From the NCBI RefSeq assembly GCF_034555965.1, contig NZ_JAYDCK010000002.1, positions 1 to 64,000 of the forward strand: DNA of 64,000 nucleotides, in the 5' to 3' direction. How positions within the stretch are numbered: the first letter of the stretch is position 1; every line of letters begins with the position of its first letter. A model generated the notes under the pieces. The model was not told where the DNA came from. It saw only the letters and a list, made by a program, of their open reading frames with translations, and did no database searches. Of this stretch, positions 27,885 through 37,207 are shown piece by piece. The position numbers and the translations under genes are program-made. The stretch comes from Aquicoccus sp. G2-2 (GTDB lineage: Bacteria; Pseudomonadota; Alphaproteobacteria; Rhodobacterales; Rhodobacteraceae).

Positions 27885-28594
27885 TCAATGCCGACGAAGT
27901 TCCGGTCAATCATGTTGTGTGGGATCGCGCTGTTCGGATCATCCGAAGCGTGTTCCCACCAATTGACTTGTTCGAGGACATCGCTGAGCCAGAAGACTGG
28001 CCCTTGCTCATCTCAGCTGAGCAGAAAACAAATCCAAGGCTGATGAAGACCATTGGCAACATCGACCTGGTCCCGGCCGAGCGACGGGTTGGAGGGCAGG
28101 GGGCCAGTTACCTGATGGCACCGTTCACACATACCAGTATGGATCGTCCAAGCCGTTTTTCGGATGGCCGGTTGGGTGTCCTTTACATTGCTAGTGACTT
28201 TGAAACTGCAGTCCACGAAACAGCACATCACCATGCACGCTTCATGGCGGCTACGAACGAAGATTCGGGCTGGGTGTCCCAATTTCGCGAACTCTTGATG
28301 GATGTGAATGCGCGATTACACGATATAAGGGGCGAAATCAGCGATTTTGCTGCAGCACTCGATCCAGGCGACTACAAAAACTCACAGCGACTCGCTGCGG
28401 CGCTTCGGACGGCCGACTCGGACGGGATCGCCTATCCAAGCGTGCGTGGTGAAGGTGAGTGTGTTGGACTCTTCTATCCAGATCTTGCGCATAACCCTAC
28501 ACAAGGGCGTCACCTTGCTTACCACTGGGACGGAACGCGGGTTGATCTCATCCGAGATTCAACAACGGGCGACGTATTCCGGGTCGTGGACTAA
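27878..28594 (+). CDS. RES domain toxin
   Basis: A 238-residue RES-family protein. Known family members degrade NAD+ when freed from the antitoxin. The arginine-serine core is visible: WDRAVRII near the start, then RFSDGRLGVLYIASDFETAV with the conserved E in HETAHHHARF, and GIAYPSVRGEGECVGLFYPD near the end. A TTG start at 27878 is used, because it overlaps the antitoxin stop and no better start lies close by. The pair stands directly upstream of the Dnd island, in the same direction. Confidence 0.88.
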   Translation: MVINADEVPVNHVVWDRAVRIIRSVFPPIDLFEDIAEPEDWPLLISAEQKTNPRLMKTIGNIDLVPAERRVGGQGASYLMAPFTHTSMDRPSRFSDGRLGVLYIASDFETAVHETAHHHARFMAATNEDSGWVSQFRELLMDVNARLHDIRGEISDFAAALDPGDYKNSQRLAAALRTADSDGIAYPSVRGEGECVGLFYPDLAHNPTQGRHLAYHWDGTRVDLIRDSTTGDVFRVVD

Positions 28595-28822
28595 AGAAAG
28601 CGGCAGACTGTCACTCCGTGAAAAATTGCGTGGCAGTACCTTGTTCGCTGCGTATTTGAGAAAGCCTCAGTATTTAGGGCAACCGTTTGACATTAAAATT
28701 TCGGGTGGACGAAAAGAGCAGACCGAAGTAATCCGTCACAACACCACCTCCAGAATACACAAAACGAAAGACCGACGCCAGAAAACCCGTTCCGCAGCGT
28801 CACCACGCACAGACATCTGGTT

Positions 28823-28853
28823 GACTTCCATTCAAACTTCCATAGACTTCCAT
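28823..28853. promoter_or_regulatory. Three direct repeats upstream of dndB
   Basis: RACTTCCAT occurs three times at 28823, 28835 and 28845 (spacings 12 and 10 bases, about one helical turn), ending six bases before the GGAGG site of dndB. DndB of characterised systems represses dnd transcription, so these iterons could be its binding site; that assignment is inference. The remaining 28595-28822 stretch has a TTGACA (28687-28692) but no clear -10 box, and no gene. Confidence 0.5.
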
Positions 28854-28869
28854 CTATTGGAGGGTTCTC

Positions 28870-29976
28870 ATGAGTGGAAATTTCTACACCTTTGCGGCCA
28901 TTCGGGGCATCCAGGCTGGGTCCGAGTATTACGTGGTTATGGTCCCATTGAAATTGGTACCAAAGATCTTCGAGTTTGACGGCCATGAGTTGCCTGCAGA
29001 TCTCAGGGCGCAACGCGTCATTTCAAATGCGCGCGTTCCACAGATTACCGCATATCTTTCTGAAAACTTTGAAGAATATACGTTTTCATCTCTCTGCGCC
29101 TCAGTAGATGGTGAACTCGAGTTTACACCCGCCAATGAAACGCTCTCGTTTCGCAACGTCGGTGAGCTGAAGCTCTCGATGACAGCGAGAATAATTCTGA
29201 ATGACGGCCAACACAGGCGGGCGGCAATCGCAGAAGCCTTGAAAACACGCCCCAAGCTTGAGAACGAAACCATCTCGGTCGTATTGTTTGTGGACGAAGG
29301 GCTAGAGCGGTGTCAGCAGATGTTTGCTGATCTCAACAAGAACGCGGTGCGGCCCTCCGGGTCCTTGAATGTCCTTTACGATCGTCGGAATCCTTTGGCT
29401 AGGTTGAGCACGAGCGTCCTTGAAAACATTATGTTCTATCAGGACTTTGTAGAGCTAGAAAAAACCTCACTGTCTAATCGCGCGAAGGCACTTTTTACTC
29501 TTTCAAGCTTGAACCAAGCAAACCAGCTTTTGGCAGGTCCGAATGCAGACAGGTTTGGCGACGCAACCGAGAAGACTGTCGTCGCGTTTTGGAAACGTGT
29601 ATCGGAAGTGATCCCGGATTGGCAAAGCCTTGCACAAGGTAATGTGACCGCAGGGGACTTAAGGAAAGAGACTGTGCACGCTCACGGTGTGATGTTGCAA
29701 GCGTTTGGCCTTTTGGGTTCAAGACTAATCGCAGCGTCCCCGGACTCATGGCTAGAGCCGTTAGCTGCTCTTGGCCAGATTGATTGGAGCAAGCGAAATA
29801 CAGAGCTTTGGCATCCGCGTGTCATGGGCGCGACGCGCATGGACGGAAGCAGCAAGTCCGTGCACTTGGCAGCAAATGTTCTCATCCAAGCTGTTGGCCT
29901 GCAATTGACGGAAAGAGAGCAGGCAAACGAAGACGCTTACCAAGCATCATTGATCGAACAAAAGGTGCCAGCATGA
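28870..29976 (+). CDS. dndB: DNA sulfur modification regulator DndB
   Basis: A 368-residue DndB/DGQHR-domain protein. The diagnostic DGQHRRAAI motif is at residues 112-120, followed by VVLFVDEGLERCQQMFADLN, another typical block. DndB lowers phosphorothioate levels and represses the dnd operon in studied bacteria. GGAGG precedes the ATG. The stop overlaps dndC as ATGA, so translation is coupled. The gene opens the dndB-C-D-E-A operon. Confidence 0.93.
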   Translation: MSGNFYTFAAIRGIQAGSEYYVVMVPLKLVPKIFEFDGHELPADLRAQRVISNARVPQITAYLSENFEEYTFSSLCASVDGELEFTPANETLSFRNVGELKLSMTARIILNDGQHRRAAIAEALKTRPKLENETISVVLFVDEGLERCQQMFADLNKNAVRPSGSLNVLYDRRNPLARLSTSVLENIMFYQDFVELEKTSLSNRAKALFTLSSLNQANQLLAGPNADRFGDATEKTVVAFWKRVSEVIPDWQSLAQGNVTAGDLRKETVHAHGVMLQAFGLLGSRLIAASPDSWLEPLAALGQIDWSKRNTELWHPRVMGATRMDGSSKSVHLAANVLIQAVGLQLTEREQANEDAYQASLIEQKVPA

Positions 29977-31439
29977 CCAAAGCCGACGTGGGCAGCGAGC
30001 CACCAGCAGCAGGTATTTCTGTTCCAGACGTGGAACGGCATATTCAGGCCGTCTATCTCGCCGATGACCGACCTTGGGTCATTGGATATAGCGGTGGGAA
30101 GGATTCGACCTGCGCGCTTCAACTCATTTGGAATGCTGTACTGTGCCTTCCCGAGAACAAGCGCACCAAGCCAATTTTTGTGCTCAGCTCGGACACGTTG
30201 GTTGAGACACCGGTAATCGTAAACTACATTGATGAAACGCTTGCGGCGATAAACGCGGCAGCTGCAGACCAAGAGATGCCAATTTCAGCGCAGAAAGTTG
30301 TTCCGGAAATCGCGGACAGTTTCTGGGTTAACTTGATCGGGCGTGGCTATCCAGCACCCTCCAAGCGGTTTCGCTGGTGTACAGAGCGTTTGAAAATTGA
30401 TCCTGCTAACGCGTTCATCAAAAATCGCGTCGCTGAGTTTGGCGAAGTCGTAATGGTCTTGGGAGTTAGGTCATCCGAGAGCGCGACGCGCGCCCAAGTG
30501 ATGTCGTTGCACCGAATTGAAGGCACAGCGCTTTCGAGGCACTCGACCCTACCGGGAGCCTATGTTTTCACACCGATCGAAGCGTTCAATGTTGATGACG
30601 TATGGGGGTTCTTGCTTCAGAACAACTCACCTTGGGGCTCGGACAATCGCGACCTGTTGGCCATGTATAGGAACGCGCAAGCCGGGGAATGTCCGCTGGT
30701 TGTCGATAAGCAGACAGAAAGTTGTGGTAACTCGCGGTTCGGATGCTGGGTTTGTACGGTTGTCACAAAAGACAAGGCAATGGAGGCCTTGATTGACAAT
30801 GGTGAGGATTGGCTTGAGCCGCTCCTGGACTTGCGCGACGAATTAGCTGCAACACAAGAGCCAAGCCGAAAGCGCGAGTTCAGAGACTTCAGGCGGCGTG
30901 ATGGATCGGTCACATTTGTGGGCGAAGCAGAAACCCCTATCCCCGGGCCGTATCTCTTTGACTATCGCAAGACGGTCTTGCGCAAACTCTTAGAAGCACA
31001 GGAAGCGGTGAATACGCACGCACCTCCTGGCGAAAAAACGACCCTGATACAAGATGAAGAACTCCGTGAGATCCGACGAATCTGGCGCGTCGAGCAGGGT
31101 GATTGGTCCGATTCAGTATCAGAAATTGTGTTGTCCGTTACCGGTCGGGAACTTCCGCTGGATGGGGTCGACGCATTCGAATTCCAAGCTGGAGATGCCA
31201 CGGTTCTTCAAGAGGTATGCGACGAGTTTGATGTGCCGCCACGTCTTTTGGCCCAGTTACTGGAGGCTGAGCGGTCGGTGCGTGGGCTAAAACGGCGCAC
31301 ACAAATTCACCGAAAAGTGGCATCAATCCTGGAGCAAGAATGGCGAGACGAAGAGGCCGTAGTCGCTGAACGCAAAGACCGGATCGCCCTCAATGAAACA
31401 GATGTTACAACGGATGCTTTGTTCGAGGCCGAACAATGA
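29973..31439 (+). CDS. dndC: DNA phosphorothioation protein DndC
   Basis: A 488-residue member of the PAPS-reductase/ATP-pyrophosphatase family. The PP-loop SGGKDST lies at residues 40-46 and activates the DNA backbone with ATP. Four cysteines at about 240, 251, 258 and 261 (CGNSRFGCWVC) form the predicted 4Fe-4S site. The start at 29973 was preferred to an upstream in-frame start at 29784 because it makes the ATGA overlap with dndB and begins a normal DndC. It works with DndA, D and E to replace a non-bridging phosphate oxygen with sulfur. Confidence 0.95.
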   Translation: MTKADVGSEPPAAGISVPDVERHIQAVYLADDRPWVIGYSGGKDSTCALQLIWNAVLCLPENKRTKPIFVLSSDTLVETPVIVNYIDETLAAINAAAADQEMPISAQKVVPEIADSFWVNLIGRGYPAPSKRFRWCTERLKIDPANAFIKNRVAEFGEVVMVLGVRSSESATRAQVMSLHRIEGTALSRHSTLPGAYVFTPIEAFNVDDVWGFLLQNNSPWGSDNRDLLAMYRNAQAGECPLVVDKQTESCGNSRFGCWVCTVVTKDKAMEALIDNGEDWLEPLLDLRDELAATQEPSRKREFRDFRRRDGSVTFVGEAETPIPGPYLFDYRKTVLRKLLEAQEAVNTHAPPGEKTTLIQDEELREIRRIWRVEQGDWSDSVSEIVLSVTGRELPLDGVDAFEFQAGDATVLQEVCDEFDVPPRLLAQLLEAERSVRGLKRRTQIHRKVASILEQEWRDEEAVVAERKDRIALNETDVTTDALFEAEQ

Positions 31440-33397
31440 TATTGCACTCATTGCGTGTTCACAATTTTGGTCTCTACGGTGGGACGCACGAATTCGAATT
31501 GTCTCCAAATATCGAAGCGGGACGCCCGGTCGTGCTAGTGGTAGGTCACAATGGTTCCGGCAAGACGACTTTTTTGGAAGCGGTGCGGTTGGCCCTTTAT
31601 GGGAAACGGTCGCTCGGGCCCCGCGTGGGGCAGGGGGAGTACGAGGCACATCTTCTTCGTCGAATAAACAACACGGCGTCTAAACGGCACGCCTTTGTGG
31701 AGCTCAGCTTCACAAGTCACCACCTTGGTACAAACGATACCTATGTAGTCAGGCGGGAGTGGGCCTCGCGAGGAAGCAGTGTTGTTGAGGCGCTAGAATT
31801 TTCGAGAAACGACACATTGGTTGACGACATCCCTCGGGAGGACTGGAACCACTACCTGGAGGATATGATACCCGCTGGCGTTTCGCAGTTGTTCTTTTTC
31901 GATGGGGAAAAAATCCAAGATATTGCCGATGATCAGGGCAATTCAGGTCTCTCGGATGCAATTAGATCGTTGCTTGGTTTGGACATCATTGATCAGCTGC
32001 GAGGCGACCTCGCGCTATACAAGGCCCGCAGTACAGACAACCAAGATGGTCCTGACATCGAGGCAATCAAAAGAGACCTTGAGATTGCGCAGACAGACCT
32101 TGTGATCTGCGAGGAACGCGCTGCCTCCCTTTCTTCCAAACGTACACAACTTGCGCGACGAAGCGAGGTGGCCCAACGCCTTTTTGAGCAAGAGGGTGGG
32201 TCTGTCGCCATGAGCAGGGAAGCTCTGTCTGGTGAGCTAAAATCTGTTGAAGCTGAGTTCAACAATCTCGCAGTAGCCTTGAAGTCGCATGTGAACGGCA
32301 TAGCGCCTTTCGCGTTAGCTCCCAAACTGGTGACTACATATTTGAAGCAAGTAGAGAGTGCCAAAGGTGCTCATTCAGAAAAGGCCGTTGGAGAATTTGT
32401 GTCGGCCTTTGAAAGTTCTGTTGCGAAAGAAGAGGACAACAAACCTAACTGGACCAAACAGCATTTTGAGGCCCTAAAGTCATTCGCTGAGATATCGCAA
32501 AGCGCGGAAAACGTCTTGTCCTTAGGCGCAGATCCTGAATGGATTTTGGACAAACTTGGAGCCCTCGCCGACGAGCGCGTCAAAATTGCGGCTTTGAGCG
32601 CCAACCTTGCTAACTGCATGCAAAAACGTGCGCAACTGCGCGACCAACTCAAGAATTTTCGGCCAGGTGCTGCTGCAGGCGCATTCGACGAGCTCAAGAA
32701 AAGTGAACATGAACTCGGTGGATTGGAGAATGAACTGGCGCGGGAGAATGCAGAAGCCACAAGGCTGCGGACATTGGTGGAGCGTCTCGACAAGGAGTTT
32801 CACAAGGCGAGGGAATCTCTTTTTGCGCTTAGTCGGGCACAGGAACGCACAGACTTGGCGACCCGCTCGCAAGACGCGCTGGATGCATATGAGAAACGTA
32901 TAGCGGAAAAACGGTTGGCGTCCTTGTCCCAACACTTTGTTGAAGCATTCAACGGACTCGTCACGCGCAAGAAACTTGTCCACACAGTACAGGTTGATCC
33001 TGATACCTTTGGAATTCGCCTGTTTCGCGAAGGAGGCGATGAAATCCTGTCGTCGGACCTGTCCGCCGGGGAACGCCAATTGTTTGCAATCTCAATGTTG
33101 TGGGCCTTAGGGCGTACGAGCGGGCGCGAGTTGCCAATGATTATCGATACACCTTTGTCCCGTTTGGATCACGCGCACCGTACTAAGCTCATGTCCGACT
33201 ATCTGCCACGGGCGAGCGATCAGGTTATTATGCTTTGCACAGACACAGAATTGACCCCCGATTTGGCAGAGCTGGTAGAGCCACATGTGAACATGCGCTT
33301 TGACATCGGTGTCGTCGATGAAGGCCATATCACATCGGTATCCCCAAAGCCGACCTTCGCTCAAACCGAAGCAAAGGAAGAAACATATGCACATTAA
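31436..33397 (+). CDS. dndD: DNA phosphorothioation ATPase DndD
   Basis: A 653-residue SMC/Rad50-like ATPase. Walker A is GHNGSGKT (residues 37-44). The centre is a long coiled coil (about 180-500). The ABC signature LSAGERQLFAISM and Walker B PMIIDTPLSRLD lie near residues 541 and 567. DndD is thought to nick or remodel DNA for sulfur insertion. The start overlaps dndC by ATGA and its stop overlaps the start of dndE by 11 bases, so it is tightly coupled to both. Confidence 0.95.
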   Translation: MILHSLRVHNFGLYGGTHEFELSPNIEAGRPVVLVVGHNGSGKTTFLEAVRLALYGKRSLGPRVGQGEYEAHLLRRINNTASKRHAFVELSFTSHHLGTNDTYVVRREWASRGSSVVEALEFSRNDTLVDDIPREDWNHYLEDMIPAGVSQLFFFDGEKIQDIADDQGNSGLSDAIRSLLGLDIIDQLRGDLALYKARSTDNQDGPDIEAIKRDLEIAQTDLVICEERAASLSSKRTQLARRSEVAQRLFEQEGGSVAMSREALSGELKSVEAEFNNLAVALKSHVNGIAPFALAPKLVTTYLKQVESAKGAHSEKAVGEFVSAFESSVAKEEDNKPNWTKQHFEALKSFAEISQSAENVLSLGADPEWILDKLGALADERVKIAALSANLANCMQKRAQLRDQLKNFRPGAAAGAFDELKKSEHELGGLENELARENAEATRLRTLVERLDKEFHKARESLFALSRAQERTDLATRSQDALDAYEKRIAEKRLASLSQHFVEAFNGLVTRKKLVHTVQVDPDTFGIRLFREGGDEILSSDLSAGERQLFAISMLWALGRTSGRELPMIIDTPLSRLDHAHRTKLMSDYLPRASDQVIMLCTDTELTPDLAELVEPHVNMRFDIGVVDEGHITSVSPKPTFAQTEAKEETYAH

Positions 33398-33761
33398 CAA
33401 GTTTCGAATATCGGCGTCAGCGACCGGTCAAGTTAGGGTGCTGGCACAGAGAGCGGGCTTAACGCCTAACCTCATCTGCAGAATGGCAATGACCACGTCA
33501 TTTGAAGCTGGTCCGATCACGGGTGCTCCTGACGAAGCGACAGAAGGCCAAGAGTTCAACGCCTACACTCTGTTTGGGGATTTTCAGCCAATTTTCCTTG
33601 ATTTGCTGCGCTTCGTCGAGTTTGGGGTAAAGGACGCGCAAGTAGAAGACGGTGAGCTTCTTCGAAGATTACGTCAACACATAGATCGCGGTGTTCGCCA
33701 GTTGGCGGTTCGCATCAAGTCGCCGTTCGACGCTGCAGAACTGATCGCTGGAAACCTGTAG
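33387..33761 (+). CDS. dndE: DNA phosphorothioation protein DndE
   Basis: A 124-residue protein matching DndE: it starts MHINKFRISASATGQVRVLA, then RAGLTPNLICRMAM, and the middle has TLFGDFQPIFLDLLR. DndE binds nicked double-stranded DNA in known systems. The ATG at 33387 follows an AAGGAAG site. An earlier in-frame start at 33300 would add 29 residues that only translate the dndD tail, so it was rejected. It is followed after four bases by dndA. Confidence 0.93.
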   Translation: MHINKFRISASATGQVRVLAQRAGLTPNLICRMAMTTSFEAGPITGAPDEATEGQEFNAYTLFGDFQPIFLDLLRFVEFGVKDAQVEDGELLRRLRQHIDRGVRQLAVRIKSPFDAAELIAGNL

Positions 33762-33765
33762 CAAC

Positions 33766-34934
33766 ATGTCTGTTCCAATTTACCTCGACCACAACGCATC
33801 CACGCCTATTGATCCTCGCGTTCTAGAGACCGTTGTACGGGTTAGCCGTGACTTCTATGCAAATCCGTCGAGCATAGAGCACGGACCTGGCGCAGCAGCA
33901 TCTGGAGTGGTCCAAACGGCGCGGGCTCAGATTGCGGAACTTATAAAATGTCGCGAAAACGAGATCGTGTTCACGAGCGGCTCTACCGAAGCGAACAATC
34001 TCGCGATCGTCGGATCTTACAATGCGTTGAAAATCCAAGGGCGGAATCACTTTATTACCACCGTTGTCGAGCACCCTTCAGTTCTTGCATGCTTTGACTG
34101 GCTTGAGGATCAAGGGGCCCGCGTGACCCGATTGAAAGTTGACCCGCTTGGTCGGATTTCTTTGGATGACCTTTCAACTGCATTGTCGGATCAAACAGGC
34201 CTCGTTTCCATCATGGCCGCGAACAACGAAACGGGTGTGCTCCAGCCATTCAATGAAGCAGCGCGACTTTGCGAAGACGCAGGAGCATTGTTTCACACAG
34301 ATTTTTCTCAGGCGACAGCATACGTGCCACTCAACCTGCGAGACTCTGCGATTCATATGGCCAGTTTCTCCGGCCATAAGGCCTATGGCCCTAAGGGAGT
34401 AGGGGCGCTCTATCGTTCCATACGCAAGCCCCGAGTGAAGTTGACACCGGTATTGCTCGGCGGGGGCAAGAAGCTGGGCTGCGGTCAGGTACTTTGAACA
34501 CACCGGGGATTGCGGGCTTGGGGCATGCGTTTTCCATTATTTCAGATGAGATGGCGGACGATTGCCAGCGGATTGGAGCATTGCGTGATCAGCTGGAAAC
34601 TGAGCTAGAGTCGAAACTTCCACTGCAAGTAAATGGGGACAGGACTGAGAGGCTTCCCAACTCGCTATCATTGACGTTTGAGGGGGTCGTTCCACAGGCG
34701 CTCATGCAAAAACTGCGAGCTGAGCTTTGCTTTTCCGCCTCGAGTGCATGCGCAACAGAGCACGTTGAGACATCTCATGTTTTGCTGGCCATGTTTGGGA
34801 AGACCGATCGAGCCCGAAACGCATTTCGCCTTGGGTTGGGGCGTCAAACCCGAGCGTCTGATGTTGACGAGATCGTACAGCTGTTCGCTCACGCAGTCGC
34901 TTCGTTGCAACGCACCAAGTCTGTTGCCCGCTAG
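33766..34934 (+). pseudogene. dndA: Cysteine desulfurase DndA (IscS-like), split by a one-base frameshift
   Basis: The first frame (33766-34497) encodes an IscS/NifS-type enzyme: YLDHNASTPIDP, FTSGSTEANNLA and the PLP-lysine block SFSGHKAYGPKG (K at about 205). At a run of five G's (34462-34466) the frame slips and stops at 34497. Inserting one G gives GGGQEAGLRSGTLNTPGIAG, the canonical sequence, and continues into 34494-34934 with the catalytic cysteine loop SASSACATEH (C at about 329). The corrected protein is 389 residues. DndA supplies sulfur to DndC. Either the gene is broken and a housekeeping IscS replaces it, or the base is an assembly error. Its place at the end of the operon is unusual: dndA is often divergent from dndBCDE. 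Confidence 0.85.
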
Positions 34935-35079
34935 ATTGAATACCTACCCACAAGAAACAACGATCTGTGACAACCAAAGATTTTCAAAGGCATAAAGATG
35001 CTGCTAAGCTCTCGATAGTGAAGGTAAGGATCACTTGCGCTGAATCTCCTTCTCATGATCAAGAAGGTAACGGCCGCAA

Positions 35080-37020
35080 ATGCCACTCAGACAACTCCCT
35101 ACTGTGCCGACGCTGAACACGTCAACGGATCGACTAATCGTAGATTTCTATGAACCCGCTCTGGTTGCCGCTCAGCGCTATGATCGTGGCGTTGGATATT
35201 TCACCTCAAACTGGTTGAAACTGGCCTCAACAGGGATGGCGGTATTTGCAGGCAATGGAGGACGCGCGAGATTTGTCGTTAGCCCGCACATGAGTTCAGA
35301 GGATTGGGCCGCACTGAATCAGGGTGACCAAGCTAAAACAGATCAGATCCTATACGACCACCTGGAAACCGTGGTTGAGGATCTGCCGGAAGCGTTAGAA
35401 GTGCAGACCCTCTCGGCATTGGCTTGGATGATTGCAGACGGGTTGCTCGACATTCGGCTGGCCCTGCCTAGGGGCGACTTGGATGGTGATTTCCACGACA
35501 AGTTTGGCATCTTTCAAGAGAACGGTGGCGATAGTGTCGCCTTTCATGGCTCTCAAAATGACAGTGCTAAGGCGTTTAGAAACTACGAGTCCATTAGCGT
35601 GTTCTATTCTTGGGTGGACGCACGCGAGGGTCTTCGAGTGTCGGAGCATCAGAACCGATTCGAACAGCTTTGGAACAACCGGGACCCTAATGTTCGGGTG
35701 CTGAACCTTCCCGAAGCAATCCGTCAAAGATTGGTATTGTTCACCGACGGGGCTGGTAGACCATATCCGAAACTCCCAACCAAGCCTTTGAGTGACCCTA
35801 AAGCGGACAAGTGGTCTCATCAAGCGGAAGCCATGATGAAGTTCATCGAGGCAGGCAATGGTGTCCTGGAAATGGCCACGGGCACCGGTAAAACACGAAC
35901 CGCTTTGAAAATAATTGGGGAGTTGCAATCGCGCGGTGAAGTTGACGCAATTGTAGTGACGATGTCTGGTACCGATCTCTTGAAGCAATGGCATAAGACC
36001 ATAATTGCCAATACTGACCTTGCCGTATTCTGCCAGTTCGGACGCAAGAAAGAAGCTTCATCTTACCTGACTTGTCGTCTCCCGAAGGTGCTTTTGATCG
36101 CGCGCCAGCAGCTACAGACCGTAATTCCTCACCTCCAAGATAAAGATGCCGAGAGAGCCCTGCTGGTGTGCGACGAGGTGCACGGGATGGGATCGCCGTC
36201 GATGGTTCGAGATCTTACCGACCAATTGAGCAGGTTTCGCTATCGCCTTGGGCTTAGTGCAACCCCAGAGCGTGAATATGATCAAGACGGAAATGCTTTC
36301 ATCGAGTCGGAAATCGGTCCGGTTGTGTTTCGCTTTGGATTAGAGAAGGCGATCGAGAAGGCAATTCTATGTAGCTTTGACTACACTGCCCTCAACTACA
36401 CGCTTTCAGAGGAAGACCGTCTGGTCATTCGCCAAATATTCAAACGCCACCATGCAAAAAGAGCAGCGGGGGAAGTGAGCAGCGATGAAGCCTTGTATCG
36501 CGACATCGCGCGGGTGCGTAAGACGACCACAGAGAAAATTCCACCCTTTGAGGACTTTCTTCAAAGCAATCCTGAGCTTTTCAAAAGGTGTTTGATTTTT
36601 GTCGAGACGGCTGAGTTTGGTCGGCACGTGCAGCAATTGTTGATGAGGTATCGCGTACCATACCATACATATTTTGAACAAGACGAGAGTCAGAACCTAA
36701 AGCGATTTGCCGAGGGTCAGTTGGAGTGTCTTGTTAGCTGTCATCGCTTGTCGGAAGGCATCGACATACAGTCGGTGCAAAACATCGTCTTGTTTGCTTC
36801 CTCGAGGGCAAAACTCGAAACCATCCAGCGATTGGGGCGATGCCTGCGCACCGACCCTCAGAATAGCTCTAAACGAGCTCATGTGTTGGATTTCGTGGAC
36901 TTTTCTGCACAAGAGAACGAAAGTAACGAAAACCGTTCGGCGGACATTGATCGCTTCCAATGGTTCACCAAGTTGTCGGCAATCACATCGGACGGCGGAG
37001 ATATCGATGAGCACGCATAG
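35080..37020 (+). CDS. PLD-like nuclease domain / SF2 helicase protein
   Basis: A 646-residue protein joining two domains. The N-terminal part (about 1-215) is phospholipase-D-like, with an HxK-type motif in DFHDKFGIF (near 140) and HGSQNDS shortly after. The C-terminal part is a superfamily-2 helicase with Walker A MATGTGKTRTA (from 265), DEVHGMGS (from about 365), LSATPE, and SCHRLSEGIDIQ plus QRLGRCLRT near the end. Such proteins act as DNA-translocating effectors in restriction systems. It starts 145 bases after dndA, and its end overlaps the next small gene by 14 bases. A role in cutting or blocking non-phosphorothioated DNA is inferred. Confidence 0.85.
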   Translation: MPLRQLPTVPTLNTSTDRLIVDFYEPALVAAQRYDRGVGYFTSNWLKLASTGMAVFAGNGGRARFVVSPHMSSEDWAALNQGDQAKTDQILYDHLETVVEDLPEALEVQTLSALAWMIADGLLDIRLALPRGDLDGDFHDKFGIFQENGGDSVAFHGSQNDSAKAFRNYESISVFYSWVDAREGLRVSEHQNRFEQLWNNRDPNVRVLNLPEAIRQRLVLFTDGAGRPYPKLPTKPLSDPKADKWSHQAEAMMKFIEAGNGVLEMATGTGKTRTALKIIGELQSRGEVDAIVVTMSGTDLLKQWHKTIIANTDLAVFCQFGRKKEASSYLTCRLPKVLLIARQQLQTVIPHLQDKDAERALLVCDEVHGMGSPSMVRDLTDQLSRFRYRLGLSATPEREYDQDGNAFIESEIGPVVFRFGLEKAIEKAILCSFDYTALNYTLSEEDRLVIRQIFKRHHAKRAAGEVSSDEALYRDIARVRKTTTEKIPPFEDFLQSNPELFKRCLIFVETAEFGRHVQQLLMRYRVPYHTYFEQDESQNLKRFAEGQLECLVSCHRLSEGIDIQSVQNIVLFASSRAKLETIQRLGRCLRTDPQNSSKRAHVLDFVDFSAQENESNENRSADIDRFQWFTKLSAITSDGGDIDEHA

Positions 37021-37207
37021 TAGTATTGATCCAAGTATCATCGAGGCCATTTCAGACGCCCTTAAGAAAGCTGATTTGCAAGGCACGAAGTATGCCACAA
37101 AATTTGAGAAGCGCCTAATCAACAAACTGACGAGTCAGTTTGATGAGGCCGACTTGTTTGACTTGATCGAGGACATGCCGGTCTCGGGTTTGGATATTGA
37201 GGAATGA
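37007..37207 (+). CDS. Small acidic hypothetical protein in the Dnd-linked module
   Basis: A 66-residue protein (MSTHSSIDPSIIEAISDALK; YATKFEKRLINKLTSQF; EADLFDLIEDMPVSGLD) that overlaps the helicase gene by 14 bases and the ATPase gene by ATGA. The spacing shows it is a real, translationally coupled gene. It is probably helical and acidic at the C-terminus. No family is recognised. It may be an adaptor between the helicase and the Rad50-like ATPase. Confidence 0.7.
   Translation: MSTHSSIDPSIIEAISDALKKADLQGTKYATKFEKRLINKLTSQFDEADLFDLIEDMPVSGLDIEE

Noticed and set aside
28823-28853. CRISPR-like short repeats upstream of dndB
   Set aside because: Only three 9-base units with 1-3-base gaps, no spacers and no cas genes. 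They fit an operator better.
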